Positions 27,694 to 35,961 of a stretch of 64,000 nt of DNA are shown here, in pieces. The notes beneath the pieces were generated by a model. The model was not told the DNA's origin. It was given only the letters and a program-made list of their open reading frames with translations, and made no database searches. A program made the translations under genes and the position numbers. Positions within the stretch are counted from its first letter, which is position 1; each line of letters begins with the position of its first letter. Origin of the DNA: Fusobacterium varium. Its GTDB lineage: Bacteria; Fusobacteriota; Fusobacteriia; Fusobacteriales; Fusobacteriaceae. Location: the NCBI GenBank assembly GCA_021531615.1, contig JADYUE010000004.1, positions 24,275-88,274 of the forward strand, written 5' to 3'.

Positions 27694-28965
27694 CTAATAT
27701 ATAATAGATCCTAATTGATTAGAGAACATAATCATAATTATAGAATATACAATAATTACAATAGCAGGGACAAGTGATTTCTTCAATACTGGTGTATAGT
27801 CCTTCATTCCTACAACTTGAGCAGCAAATATTCCAGCTAAAGCTGTCGGTGGCATTAAATCTCCAAGTGAAGCTATAAAAGATATAGCTGAACCTGTAAT
27901 GATTTGGTTTTGTGACAAGAATACCATAAGGAATGGAACTCCAAGAACTGAAGCTGCACCAAATGATGATACTGCACCAAATAATGGAATTGTTATTGCC
28001 ATAGCTATATATATTAACGATTGAGGTAAACTTAAACTATTTACAACGATATATCCTCTAACTCCTGTAAGAGTCATAACTTGAATAAACATTCCAACTC
28101 CCATTAATATTCCCATTACTGGAAGAGTTTGATTAACTGCTTCTTTAGATACTTTAAAGAAGTTTATTTTCTTTCCACAGAACATTCCAATAACTGCACT
28201 AATTATAAATATAAGGGGCATTCCTAATCCAAATATACTAGGAGCTACCTTGTCCATTGTCATTAAGAAAATTGCAACAATTACAGGAATATAAAGTTTT
28301 ATTCCATATTGATCTATTGCTGTAAAGTCAATCTCTTTTTTGATCTCATCATAATCAATATTTTTTACATGTTTTAATCCTAAGTATAGAACTGAAAAAA
28401 TAGCAACTGGTACTGTCAATAAAAGTAATGGAATTGTAAATCCTACATAAGGCATGTCAATTCCTCCACCAATTATCATCGCAGGTACGTTTACTGGAGG
28501 AGCTATCATACCAAAAAGTCCTCCAAGAGCTATAATAGTAGCTGTTTCTACCATAGGTATTCCAATTAACATAAATATTGGTGCAACTATACTTCCAGCT
28601 GTAAGTACAGAAGCTGTTGATGATCCTGTTATCATTCCTGGGAACATTGAAATAAACATCAATAGTATTAAAAGAAGCCAAGGAGTTTTATGGAATTTTT
28701 TTAGAATAGAAGCACTCAATGCATTAAGTGTTCCTATCTCTTGTATAACCTTCATAAATACCATAGCTGTTGCTATTACAAGTATTGTATCTATATATCC
28801 AAAAGTTCCCTCTACTAAATGTCTAATAGGAATTCCTTTTCCTGCTATTATAGTTGCTGTTATTGATGATAAAACCATAGCTATACTTACTGGTAACTTC
28901 AATGCAAAACAAGCTATTGCAAAGACAGCTACCATAGCTATAAATAATATAAGTTCAAGTGACAT
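27694..28965 (-). CDS. DctM-like (TRAP large-subunit-type) permease
   Basis: This 423-residue inner-membrane protein has about 12 transmembrane helices. It resembles TRAP DctM and related ion-transporter-superfamily permeases: GSSTASVLTAGSIVAPIF near residue 115, GGLFGMIAPPVNVPAMIIGGG near residue 150 (the PP-V/G-N loop), and a second repeat with GAVSSFGAASVLGVPFL and SLGDLMPPTALAG. It probably imports a small acidic solute such as glutamate or gamma-glutamyl oligomers released from the polymer. No DctQ of normal size is seen; the 49-residue protein next to it could be a partner. Confidence 0.8.
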   Translation of the reverse strand: MSLELILFIAMVAVFAIACFALKLPVSIAMVLSSITATIIAGKGIPIRHLVEGTFGYIDTILVIATAMVFMKVIQEIGTLNALSASILKKFHKTPWLLLILLMFISMFPGMITGSSTASVLTAGSIVAPIFMLIGIPMVETATIIALGGLFGMIAPPVNVPAMIIGGGIDMPYVGFTIPLLLLTVPVAIFSVLYLGLKHVKNIDYDEIKKEIDFTAIDQYGIKLYIPVIVAIFLMTMDKVAPSIFGLGMPLIFIISAVIGMFCGKKINFFKVSKEAVNQTLPVMGILMGVGMFIQVMTLTGVRGYIVVNSLSLPQSLIYIAMAITIPLFGAVSSFGAASVLGVPFLMVFLSQNQIITGSAISFIASLGDLMPPTALAGIFAAQVVGMKDYTPVLKKSLVPAIVIIVYSIIMIMFSNQLGSIIY

Positions 28966-28992
28966 AATTTTCTTCCCCTCCTTTAAATAATA

Positions 28993-29011
28993 GGGCTGTT
29001 AATAACAGCCC
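28993..29011. other. Intercistronic hairpin before the permease gene
   Basis: GGGCTGTTA and TAACAGCCC flank one base, a perfect stem of 9 bp between the exported-protein gene and the permease. No good T-run follows on the minus strand, so it may stabilise the upstream mRNA or terminate only partly. Confidence 0.6.
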
Positions 29012-29022
29012 CACTAATAAAA

Positions 29023-29556
29023 TTATTCAAATGCTTTTGTTAAAGGTTCAACTGCATTAGTAATTTTTGGAATAGTATCCATAGGAATATTTTTTTCCTC
29101 TGCTATCTTAGTGAAAGCACCATCTTTATTTCCCTCTTCAACTACAATTAGATAATCAGCATATGGAGCTGCTGCATTTACAAATTTATCTGATAACTCT
29201 CCTCTTCTTGCTGCTCCACCAATATGCATTCCTATAATTTTTATACCTTTTTCTTTAGCACCTTTTATAAGAGCTTCTGTTCTCTCTAATTCATCTTCAA
29301 CTTTTATTCCTGCTGCTCCAAGTCCTTTAGAACTTCCTCCTATTGCTAAAATAAGTGTTTTTTCATCTTTTAATCCCTCTTTAGTAACTGATTTATCAAA
29401 ATTTGCATCTATTTTAGCTTTTTTCAATAGAGCTTTTACCATTTGAACATCTGCACTTTGCCCTATTGATGTAAGTGTAATTGGTTTTTCAAAATCTGCT
29501 GCCATTGCAGCTGCTGCTGTTAATAAAAATGTTGTTATTGCTAATAATTTTTTCAT
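29023..29556 (-). CDS. Exported protein, DUF6305-like
   Basis: This 177-residue protein has a clear signal peptide (KKLLAITTFLLTAAAAMA, cut before ADFEKP). The mature part has an alternating alpha/beta pattern (ITLTSIGQSADVQMVKALLKKA, LILAIGGSSKGLGAAG, IKIIGMHIGGAARRGELSDKF, YADYLIVVEEGNKDG). I tentatively place it with DUF6305. It lies between a transpeptidase and the permease, so it could be a periplasmic binding component for the permease. That function is not demonstrated by any motif I can name. Confidence 0.65.
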   Translation of the reverse strand: MKKLLAITTFLLTAAAAMAADFEKPITLTSIGQSADVQMVKALLKKAKIDANFDKSVTKEGLKDEKTLILAIGGSSKGLGAAGIKVEDELERTEALIKGAKEKGIKIIGMHIGGAARRGELSDKFVNAAAPYADYLIVVEEGNKDGAFTKIAEEKNIPMDTIPKITNAVEPLTKAFE

Positions 29557-29595
29557 TGTAACTTCCTCCTGTATTTTAAATTAAATTTATTATTT

Positions 29596-31362
29596 TTAGA
29601 ATCCTAAAGCTTTTCCATCTCTTCTTGGATCTGCTCCACCTTCTAATGTACCATCTTCTTTATACATTACACCTTGAACTGATCCCATTCCTCTATCCCA
29701 ATCAGATGTAACATTTACTTTATGTCCCATTTCTTGTAATTTTTTAACTGTTTCATCTGAAACTCTTGTTTCAACATTGATAGTATCAGAAGTGTTATCA
29801 TATAATCTAGGAGCATCAATAGCTTCTTGCATTCCCATATTATGATCTATAACTCTACTTATTACTTGAGATACAGTACTTATAATTTTTGTTGCCCCTG
29901 GTGATCCTAATACCATAAATGGTTTACCATCTTTTAATACAATAGTTGGTGACATTGAGCTTAATGGAGTTTTTCCTGGTGCTACTGAGTTTGGATGTCC
30001 TGCTCCTGTTACAAAGTCATCCATTTCATTATTTAAAACAAATCCATATCCATCTGCTACTACACTATTTCCAAATAGTCCATTTACAGTTTTTGTAATT
30101 GCAACCATATTTCCTTCACTATCTGCTATTGAATAGTGAGTAGTATCTTCTGATTCATATTGCCAAGGATCATGTGCAATACTAGGTTTTGCTTTATTCA
30201 TATCTATATATTTAGCAATTTCTTTAGCATAAGCTTTAGATGTAAATCCTTTCATTGGAACAGGAATGTAATCACTATCTCCCATATATTTAGCTCTATC
30301 AGCATAAGCTAATTTATAAGCTTCTGAGAATAAATGTAAATATTCTGGTGAGTTAACATCTAATTCCCCAACATTGAAATTTTCAAGAATATTAAGTATC
30401 TCTATAACTATTGCCCCTCCTGAACTTGGTGAAGGTGATGAAATTATTTCATATCCTCTATATGTTCCAGATACAGGTTTTCTTATAATTGGTTGATAGT
30501 TTGCTAAATCTTCTAAAGTAAATAATCCATCATATTTATTTAATGAATTTACTATAGCTTCTGCTACCTCTCCTTTATAGAAACCATCTCTTCCCTTTTC
30601 AATTATAATTTCAAGAGTTTTTGCCATATCTTCATTGACAAATTTATCTCCAACTTCATATGGAAATCCATCTTCAGTTAAGAATACTTTTCCTGTTTCA
30701 GGATATTTTTCCATCATATCAAATTGGTTTTTCATATCAGCTGATAAAGTAGGTGTAACTATAAATCCATTTTTTGCAAGATTTACAGCTGGTCTCATTA
30801 CCTCTTCTCTTGACATTGTTCCATATTTTTCAAGTGCATAAAGTAATCCCGCTACCTCCCCAGGTATACCTGCTGCTTTTCCACCTTCAACTTTTTTATT
30901 TCCTATAACTTTTCCATCTTTATCAGTTTTCCACATTTCTGGAGTTGCATTTTTAGGAGCTCTTTCTCTAAAGTCAATAAAGATTGTTTCTCCTGTTTTA
31001 GCTATTCTAATCATCATGAATCCTCCTCCTCCAAGTCCTGAAGAGTTAGGTTCACAAACACTTAAAGCAAATCCTGATGCAACTGCTGCATCTATAGCAT
31101 TTCCACCTTTTCTTAAAATTTCTCTACCTATTTTACTAGCTTCAAATTTTCCAGTAGAAACAACCCCTACTTTTCCAATTCCTCCACGATCTCCTCTTAT
31201 CATTTCACCTTTTTCATCATAAGGTTTCCAATCTTCAATTTGTTGAGAAGCTGAAACTCCATTTGAAACTTTATTTGCTTGAACAGTACTACAAGCTGTC
31301 AATGATAGTGCTAATGTAGCTATTACACTGGCAAAAAATAATCTTTTTTTCATGCTTTTCAT
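29596..31362 (-). CDS. ggt: Gamma-glutamyltranspeptidase, lipoprotein form
   Basis: This 588-residue proenzyme belongs to the GGT family, which hydrolyses or transfers gamma-glutamyl groups (glutathione, or polyglutamate in the case of CapD). The N-terminus ends in a lipobox (LTAC, Cys about residue 24), so it is probably membrane-anchored outside the cytoplasm. The large-subunit motif SGLGGGGFMMIR and REPAP-type FRERAPKNATPEMW are present. Self-cleavage should occur before Thr407 in DTTHYSIADSEGN. PLSSMSPTIVLKDGKPFMVLGSPGATKI is the usual small-subunit core. It is a paralogue of the next gene upstream. Confidence 0.92.
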   Translation of the reverse strand: MKSMKKRLFFASVIATLALSLTACSTVQANKVSNGVSASQQIEDWKPYDEKGEMIRGDRGGIGKVGVVSTGKFEASKIGREILRKGGNAIDAAVASGFALSVCEPNSSGLGGGGFMMIRIAKTGETIFIDFRERAPKNATPEMWKTDKDGKVIGNKKVEGGKAAGIPGEVAGLLYALEKYGTMSREEVMRPAVNLAKNGFIVTPTLSADMKNQFDMMEKYPETGKVFLTEDGFPYEVGDKFVNEDMAKTLEIIIEKGRDGFYKGEVAEAIVNSLNKYDGLFTLEDLANYQPIIRKPVSGTYRGYEIISSPSPSSGGAIVIEILNILENFNVGELDVNSPEYLHLFSEAYKLAYADRAKYMGDSDYIPVPMKGFTSKAYAKEIAKYIDMNKAKPSIAHDPWQYESEDTTHYSIADSEGNMVAITKTVNGLFGNSVVADGYGFVLNNEMDDFVTGAGHPNSVAPGKTPLSSMSPTIVLKDGKPFMVLGSPGATKIISTVSQVISRVIDHNMGMQEAIDAPRLYDNTSDTINVETRVSDETVKKLQEMGHKVNVTSDWDRGMGSVQGVMYKEDGTLEGGADPRRDGKALGF

Positions 31363-31390
31363 ACTTTCCTCCCAATTTGCTTTATTTGAT

Positions 31391-31419
31391 CATCTGCCTC
31401 TAATAACTAGAAGCAGATG
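31391..31419. other. Intercistronic hairpin between the two ggt genes
   Basis: CATCTGCCTCTA (31391-31402) pairs with TAGAAGCAGATG (31408-31419) with one mismatch. No T-run follows on the minus strand, so it is more likely an mRNA-stability or attenuation element than a full terminator. Confidence 0.6.
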
Positions 31420-31431
31420 TTAATCACATAA

Positions 31432-33135
31432 TTAGAATGATGCTGCCTGTCCATCTCTTCTTGGGTCTGCTCCACCATGAAGAGTCTTTGTATCATAATC
31501 CATTAATATACCTTGAACTCCTCCAAAGTAGTTATCATAACTTCCTCTCATATTTATTTCATGTCCCATTTCTTTTAATTTGTTATAAGATTCATGAGAT
31601 ACTCTTCCTTCAAGATTTAAACTTCCTGATTGGAATTGAGCTATTCTAGGAGCACTGATAGCTTCTTGCATAGACATTCCATGGTCTATTACATTACTTA
31701 TTGTAAGAGCAACTGCTGGTATAATTCTTGTAGCACCTGGTGATCCAACTGTCATAAATGGTCTATTATCTGGATCTAGTACTAATGTTGGTGACATACT
31801 GCTAAGTGGTCTCTTTCCACCTTCAATAGAGTTTTTCATATTTTTTTGAGGTACAAAGTCATCCATTTCATTGTTCATCATAATTCCTGTTCCTGGAACT
31901 AAAACACCTGATCCAAAGAAATAGTTAATTGTTTGAGTAACTGCAACCATATTTCCTTCTTTATCCATTACAGAGAAGTGAGTCGTACTTCCACTTTCAT
32001 ATTTGCTAGGATCCCCAACTTTAATATCTTTTCCTGCCTTTTCAAGATCTATTTTCTTAACTAGATCTTTAGCATACTCTTTTGAAGTAAGTCCTTTTAA
32101 TGGAACTTTTACATAAGCTGTATCTCCCATATATTCAGCTCTATCAGCAAATACTTGTTTCATGCTTTCTGCCCATACATGCCAACTTTCAGGAGTATTA
32201 TCTCCTAATGATTTAAGATCATAGTTTTCCATCATATTTAAAAGTTGTACTATGTGAGTTCCACCTGAACTTGCTGGTGGACAAGAGATAATAGTATATC
32301 CTCTATATGTTCCTTCCACTGGTTCTCTCTCTTCTATAGAATAATTTTTAATATCTTCAGCAGTCATAAGTCCACCTTGTTTTTGAACTTCTGCTGCAAT
32401 TTTATTAGCTATTTCTCCTTCATAGAATCCTTTTTTTCCTTCTTTAGCTATTTTTTTAAGAGTTTTAGCTAAATCTTTATTAACAAGTTTATCTCCAGCT
32501 TCATAAGGAAGTCCATCTTTTAAATAAACTTCTCCTGCTGCCTCAAATTTTGCTAATTTTTCATAGTTATCTTGAATTATTGTTTCTAAGTTTTTAGATA
32601 CTGTTATTCCTTCTTCAGCATATTTTATAGCTGGAGCCATAACATCTGCTCTTTTCATTGTTCCATATTTTTCAAGTGCTGTAAGAAGTCCTGCTACAGT
32701 TCCTGGAACACCTGAAGCTTTTCCTCCTTCAACAATCTCATTATTTACTACTTTTCCATTTTCATCTAATACAAACATATCTGGAGTAGCTTTAGAAGGT
32801 GCTTTTTCTCTATAATCTATTACTACTGTCTTACCAGTTTTAGCCATTCTGATAAGCATAAACCCTCCTCCTCCAATTCCTGAAGCATTAGGTTCAAATA
32901 CACTGATAGCAAAAGCTGTAGCTACAGCTGCATCCACAGCATTACCACCTTTTTTCATTATCTCTACTCCAATTTTTGAAGCTTCTGGACTAGCTGCTGC
33001 TACTACTCCATTTTTTCCATCTGCCCATCTTCCATAAAGATTCTCTGGTGTAGCTGCATGAGAAAATGTAAAAATACTAGTAAACAATGTCATAACTATT
33101 GTTCCTGATTTAATCATATTTTTTAATACCATCAT
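31432..33135 (-). CDS. ggt: Gamma-glutamyltranspeptidase, secreted form
   Basis: This 567-residue GGT proenzyme has a cleavable signal peptide (about residues 1-27, ending FSHAA) and no lipobox. Motifs are SGIGGGGFMLIR, DYREKAPSKATPDMF, the predicted self-cleavage Thr384 in STTHFSVMDKEGNMVAVTQT, and PLSSMSPTLVLDPDNRPFM. As first gene of the polyglutamate operon it may act as a CapD-like depolymerase or as a peptidase freeing glutamate. It is close to, but distinct from, the lipoprotein paralogue downstream, suggesting an old duplication. GGAGGGG Shine-Dalgarno precedes two consecutive ATGs. Confidence 0.92.
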   Translation of the reverse strand: MMVLKNMIKSGTIVMTLFTSIFTFSHAATPENLYGRWADGKNGVVAAASPEASKIGVEIMKKGGNAVDAAVATAFAISVFEPNASGIGGGGFMLIRMAKTGKTVVIDYREKAPSKATPDMFVLDENGKVVNNEIVEGGKASGVPGTVAGLLTALEKYGTMKRADVMAPAIKYAEEGITVSKNLETIIQDNYEKLAKFEAAGEVYLKDGLPYEAGDKLVNKDLAKTLKKIAKEGKKGFYEGEIANKIAAEVQKQGGLMTAEDIKNYSIEEREPVEGTYRGYTIISCPPASSGGTHIVQLLNMMENYDLKSLGDNTPESWHVWAESMKQVFADRAEYMGDTAYVKVPLKGLTSKEYAKDLVKKIDLEKAGKDIKVGDPSKYESGSTTHFSVMDKEGNMVAVTQTINYFFGSGVLVPGTGIMMNNEMDDFVPQKNMKNSIEGGKRPLSSMSPTLVLDPDNRPFMTVGSPGATRIIPAVALTISNVIDHGMSMQEAISAPRIAQFQSGSLNLEGRVSHESYNKLKEMGHEINMRGSYDNYFGGVQGILMDYDTKTLHGGADPRRDGQAASF

Positions 33136-33460
33136 ATCCCCTCCATTTTTATGTTTTATTTTAGTTAATAAAAGTTTATTTTCTTATTATATATTATATT
33201 TTAATACTGTAAAAAGTAAAGTTTATACTCTTATTTATCTTTTTTCTTTTTTTTCTCTTTTTTCTCTTTTTCCTTTCTGCTATTTTTTTACTATAAAATT
33301 CAATAAAAATGTGGTATTATTAAGTTAAAATAATAATTTCTAAACATATATATTATTATTTTTATAAATATAAAAAACAATTAAAAATATAAAAATAATA
33401 AATTTTATTATACTTTTAAAAATTTTTATCATATATTAAAATAATACTTGAGGGGATAAA
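33136..33460. other. Divergent regulatory region between ggt and the histidine kinase gene
   Basis: This 325-bp gap is extremely AT-rich, with a pyrimidine tract of T and C on the plus strand at about 33240-33280. It holds a promoter for the minus-strand operon. It must also contain the start signals for the kinase gene, for which I find no clear -35/-10 pair. No ORF or structured RNA is evident. Confidence 0.6.
33186..33213 (-). promoter_or_regulatory. Promoter of the polyglutamate operon
   Basis: On the minus strand TTTACA (33213-33208) and TATAAT (33191-33186) are 16 bp apart, about 50 bp upstream of the first ggt. A second overlapping pair (TTTACT and TATAAT 16 bp apart, shifted upstream) is also possible. 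Confidence 0.6.
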
Positions 33461-34831
33461 ATGCAAACTATAGAAAATAATATTCAATATAAAATTCATA
33501 AAACTGAACTAATATTAGGTATATCTATGGTAATAATCAGTATTATCATTCCTAATTTCCTGTTGTATAAAAATTTTGCAATTTATGAATATATTGAAAA
33601 AGCTATTGATTTATGGGATAAAGAATTTTTATTATATGCTGCTTTTAGAATAATTTTACAAAATACTCTTCAAGTATTTCCTATATTTTTTTCAGTTTTT
33701 CTTTTAATGGATTCTATAGAAATAAAAATTAAGCAGAAACCAAATATGTATTTAAAAATCTTTTTTGGTCTGCTTTTAATTCAAGCAATCTATTTTATCA
33801 TATATAAAATATACTTTGATATGGATTATTATTTTGGAAAAGTTGCAATACTTGAAATGACATATTTAGCTTTTCATTCTAATCAAAAATTTAAAAAGAT
33901 TAATCTTTTTAAAAGAAATTTTATTCTACTTTTAGTTTTTATTGGTATACAGTTTCTAGATATTACACAATATTTTTCTGTGCTTGACTATAAAAATACA
34001 GGAGAATTATTCTTAGATTTAAAATCAGTAGCTCTTCTTATGGAGGCTGAAAAAATACTTAATTTAATAGGAATCTTATTTTTTGTTCTTTTCTTTATTT
34101 TTTCTATCTCTTTACTTTTAATATTTTTTGATCACGAAAGAGAAAAAGAGATATATGAAAACGAAAAAAATATATCTAAAACAATGTCAGAATTAAAAAT
34201 TCAAGAAATAGAAAATCGTTATTTTAAAGAGATTCAATATCTAGTACATGATTTAAAAACTCCACTTTTCTCAATAGGCACACTTATTGAAATATTAGAG
34301 ATGCAGGAAGAAAATGAGAAAAAAATAGATTATTATAGGAGAATTGAAAAATCTCTAGAGAGATGTAATATAATGGTATCAGAGATTCTACGAGATACTA
34401 GAAAAAATCCTATAGATATAAATAAAGTTTTTACTTTTATACTTTCATATCTCTCTACTCATAAGTGTATAGAGTGTATTGAATATAAAAGCTACTGTAT
34501 TGAAAAAAAAGTTAGAGTTAATAAAATTGTTTTTTCAAGAGCAATTACAAATATTATCATTAACTCCTATGAAGCATCTGCAAGTAGAATTTTTTTAACT
34601 ATAAAAGATTATAATAAATTTCTTTTAATTAAAATAGAGGATAATGGTAGAGGAATGAATAATGAAGAGTTAAAAAATGCTTTTAATAAAGGATTCTCTA
34701 AAAAAAATTCAAGTGGAATGGGACTTAACTTTGTAAGAGCTGTAATGGAGGAACATAATTGTAAAATATATATAAAAAATAGAAAAACTGGTGGAGTAGG
34801 AGTTTACATCGTTATGAGAGGGGAGAAGTAA
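33461..34831 (+). CDS. Membrane sensor histidine kinase
   Basis: This 456-residue kinase has about six or seven transmembrane helices in its first 230 residues and no recognisable periplasmic domain, then a coiled linker. The phosphoacceptor motif is VHDLKTPLFS with His263. The ATP-binding domain has the N-box NIIINSYEAS, DNGRGM (G1) and SSGMGLNFV (G2). It may sense through its membrane part. The response regulator starts 3 nt after its stop. It faces the polyglutamate operon across a shared intergenic region, which suggests control of that operon. Shine-Dalgarno GAGGGGA. Confidence 0.9.
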   Translation: MQTIENNIQYKIHKTELILGISMVIISIIIPNFLLYKNFAIYEYIEKAIDLWDKEFLLYAAFRIILQNTLQVFPIFFSVFLLMDSIEIKIKQKPNMYLKIFFGLLLIQAIYFIIYKIYFDMDYYFGKVAILEMTYLAFHSNQKFKKINLFKRNFILLLVFIGIQFLDITQYFSVLDYKNTGELFLDLKSVALLMEAEKILNLIGILFFVLFFIFSISLLLIFFDHEREKEIYENEKNISKTMSELKIQEIENRYFKEIQYLVHDLKTPLFSIGTLIEILEMQEENEKKIDYYRRIEKSLERCNIMVSEILRDTRKNPIDINKVFTFILSYLSTHKCIECIEYKSYCIEKKVRVNKIVFSRAITNIIINSYEASASRIFLTIKDYNKFLLIKIEDNGRGMNNEELKNAFNKGFSKKNSSGMGLNFVRAVMEEHNCKIYIKNRKTGGVGVYIVMRGEK

Positions 34832-34833
34832 AA

Positions 34834-35472
34834 ATGAAAAATAAAATTTTAATAATAGATGATTCTAAAGATATTCTTTTTGCTATTTCAGAATTTTTTC
34901 TAATGAAAGATTGGGAAGTATACACAGCTCCAGCTATGGATGAAGCGCTTAAAATTGTAAGCACAAAAAAATTAGATATAATAATTATTGATTATCACAT
35001 GCCTTATATAAATGGCATTATGGGAGTAAAACTTATTAGACAGATAGATGAAAATGTTCCTATCATAGCTTTAACAATAGAAGGTATGGAAAACATAGCT
35101 GAAGAGTTTTTTTTAGCTGGTGCAGATGATTTTGCTATAAAGCCAATTAAAGTCCTTGATCTCTATTCTAGAGTAAAAGTTCATATGAGTAAACAAAACA
35201 CCTTATTATCTAAAAAAGAAAATATTAAAAATGAGGAGTTTCGTGAATATCAAAAGGGGATAAATAACAATACTATTTCTTTAATTGAAGAGAAAATGAA
35301 AAAATTAAAAGAATATGTTACTATAGAAACTATTTCAGAAATAACAGGATTATCAACTCAAACTATCAATAAATATATGAATTATTTAATTAAAATAGGG
35401 ATGATAGATTTGAAAATAGTTTATGGAAAAGTTGGAAGACCTAGAAATGAATATCTATGGCTAAAAAAATAA
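34834..35472 (+). CDS. Response regulator with receiver and C-terminal winged-helix-like domain
   Basis: This 212-residue protein has an N-terminal receiver with the acidic pair in IIDDSKD, phosphoacceptor Asp53 in IIIDYHMP, Thr in ALTIEG and Lys in AIKPIKV. The C-terminal part (residues 145-212) has VTIETISEITGLSTQTINKYMNYL and KVGRPRNEYLWL, resembling the helix-turn-helix of CitB/DcuR-type regulators, which control transport and use of carboxylates. That would suit a glutamate or polyglutamate system. Partner is the preceding kinase, 3 nt upstream. Confidence 0.9.
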   Translation: MKNKILIIDDSKDILFAISEFFLMKDWEVYTAPAMDEALKIVSTKKLDIIIIDYHMPYINGIMGVKLIRQIDENVPIIALTIEGMENIAEEFFLAGADDFAIKPIKVLDLYSRVKVHMSKQNTLLSKKENIKNEEFREYQKGINNNTISLIEEKMKKLKEYVTIETISEITGLSTQTINKYMNYLIKIGMIDLKIVYGKVGRPRNEYLWLKK

Positions 35473-35511
35473 TACCTTAATATTTTTATTTTTCAAAACT
35501 AAATTTAGCCC

Positions 35512-35546
35512 AAAACAGGAGAGTTTATTTATAATTCTCCTTTTTT
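35512..35546 (+). terminator. Terminator of the two-component system
   Basis: AGGAGA (35517-35522) pairs with TCTCCT (35536-35541), extended by flanking A and T runs, and followed by T residues. Confidence 0.75.
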
Positions 35547-35606
35547 ATATAAATGTAACTACTCACCTATTACATATAAAATATATAAAAATCAAAATTT
35601 TATCCC

Positions 35607-35765
35607 AATATCAACTAAAGCCGTAATTCACTAGAGAATATTAGAATCCCTCAGCGAAATGAAGTTAAGAAAATGCAACGTGTTTGAGACGAAGTCGAGT
35701 TTTGCATTTTCAACGTAATAAGCTTAGGGATTCTTTATTCTTTAGTATGAAGGTTAGTTGATATT
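35607..35765. repeat. 159-bp near-palindromic element (MITE-like or large hairpin RNA)
   Basis: The ends AATATCAACTAA (35607-35618) and TTAGTTGATATT (35754-35765) are a perfect 12-bp inverted repeat. Further inward, CTAGAGAATA pairs with TATTCTTTAG (9 of 10), AGAATCCCT (35643-35651) with AGGGATTCT (35726-35734), and AAAATGCAA (35670-35678) with TTGCATTTT (35702-35710). The apex is GC-richer than the surroundings (GAGACGAAGTCGAG). It lies in a 489-bp gap and encodes no protein. It looks like a dispersed palindromic repeat; a structured RNA is the alternative. Confidence 0.75.
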
Positions 35766-35917
35766 AAAAATATAAGTTTTGAAAATTAATCTTTAAAAGA
35801 TAACCTAGTATTATAAAAATTGAACTTTGAACTAGATAATCTTTTGTAGACTTTACACAACTGAGTAGATACATATAAATTTTATATAAAAACTTAGTTG
35901 TATATTTTTCTCCAAAT

Positions 35918-35954
35918 AAAAAAACTGAGTAAATAATTAAATCTACCCAGTTTT
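35918..35954 (-). terminator. Terminator of the DUF116-to-U32 operon
   Basis: On the minus strand AACTGGGTA and TACTCAGTT pair with one wobble around an AT-rich loop and are followed by seven T residues. It ends 8 nt after the U32 stop. Confidence 0.82.
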
Positions 35955-35961
35955 AAGCAAC

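Noticed and set aside
28454..28990. 178-residue plus-strand ORF opposite the permease gene
   Set aside because: Ile/Pro-rich antisense of a hydrophobic membrane protein; no Shine-Dalgarno or family motifs.
33240..33285. Pyrimidine-rich tract as a slippage or phase-variation repeat
   Set aside because: The runs of T and C are irregular and short, not a uniform tandem repeat, and they lie outside any coding region.
35473..35961. CRISPR-like repeat in the gap after the response regulator
   Set aside because: The repeated blocks are inverted and occur once each. No regularly spaced direct repeats are present here or elsewhere in the window.
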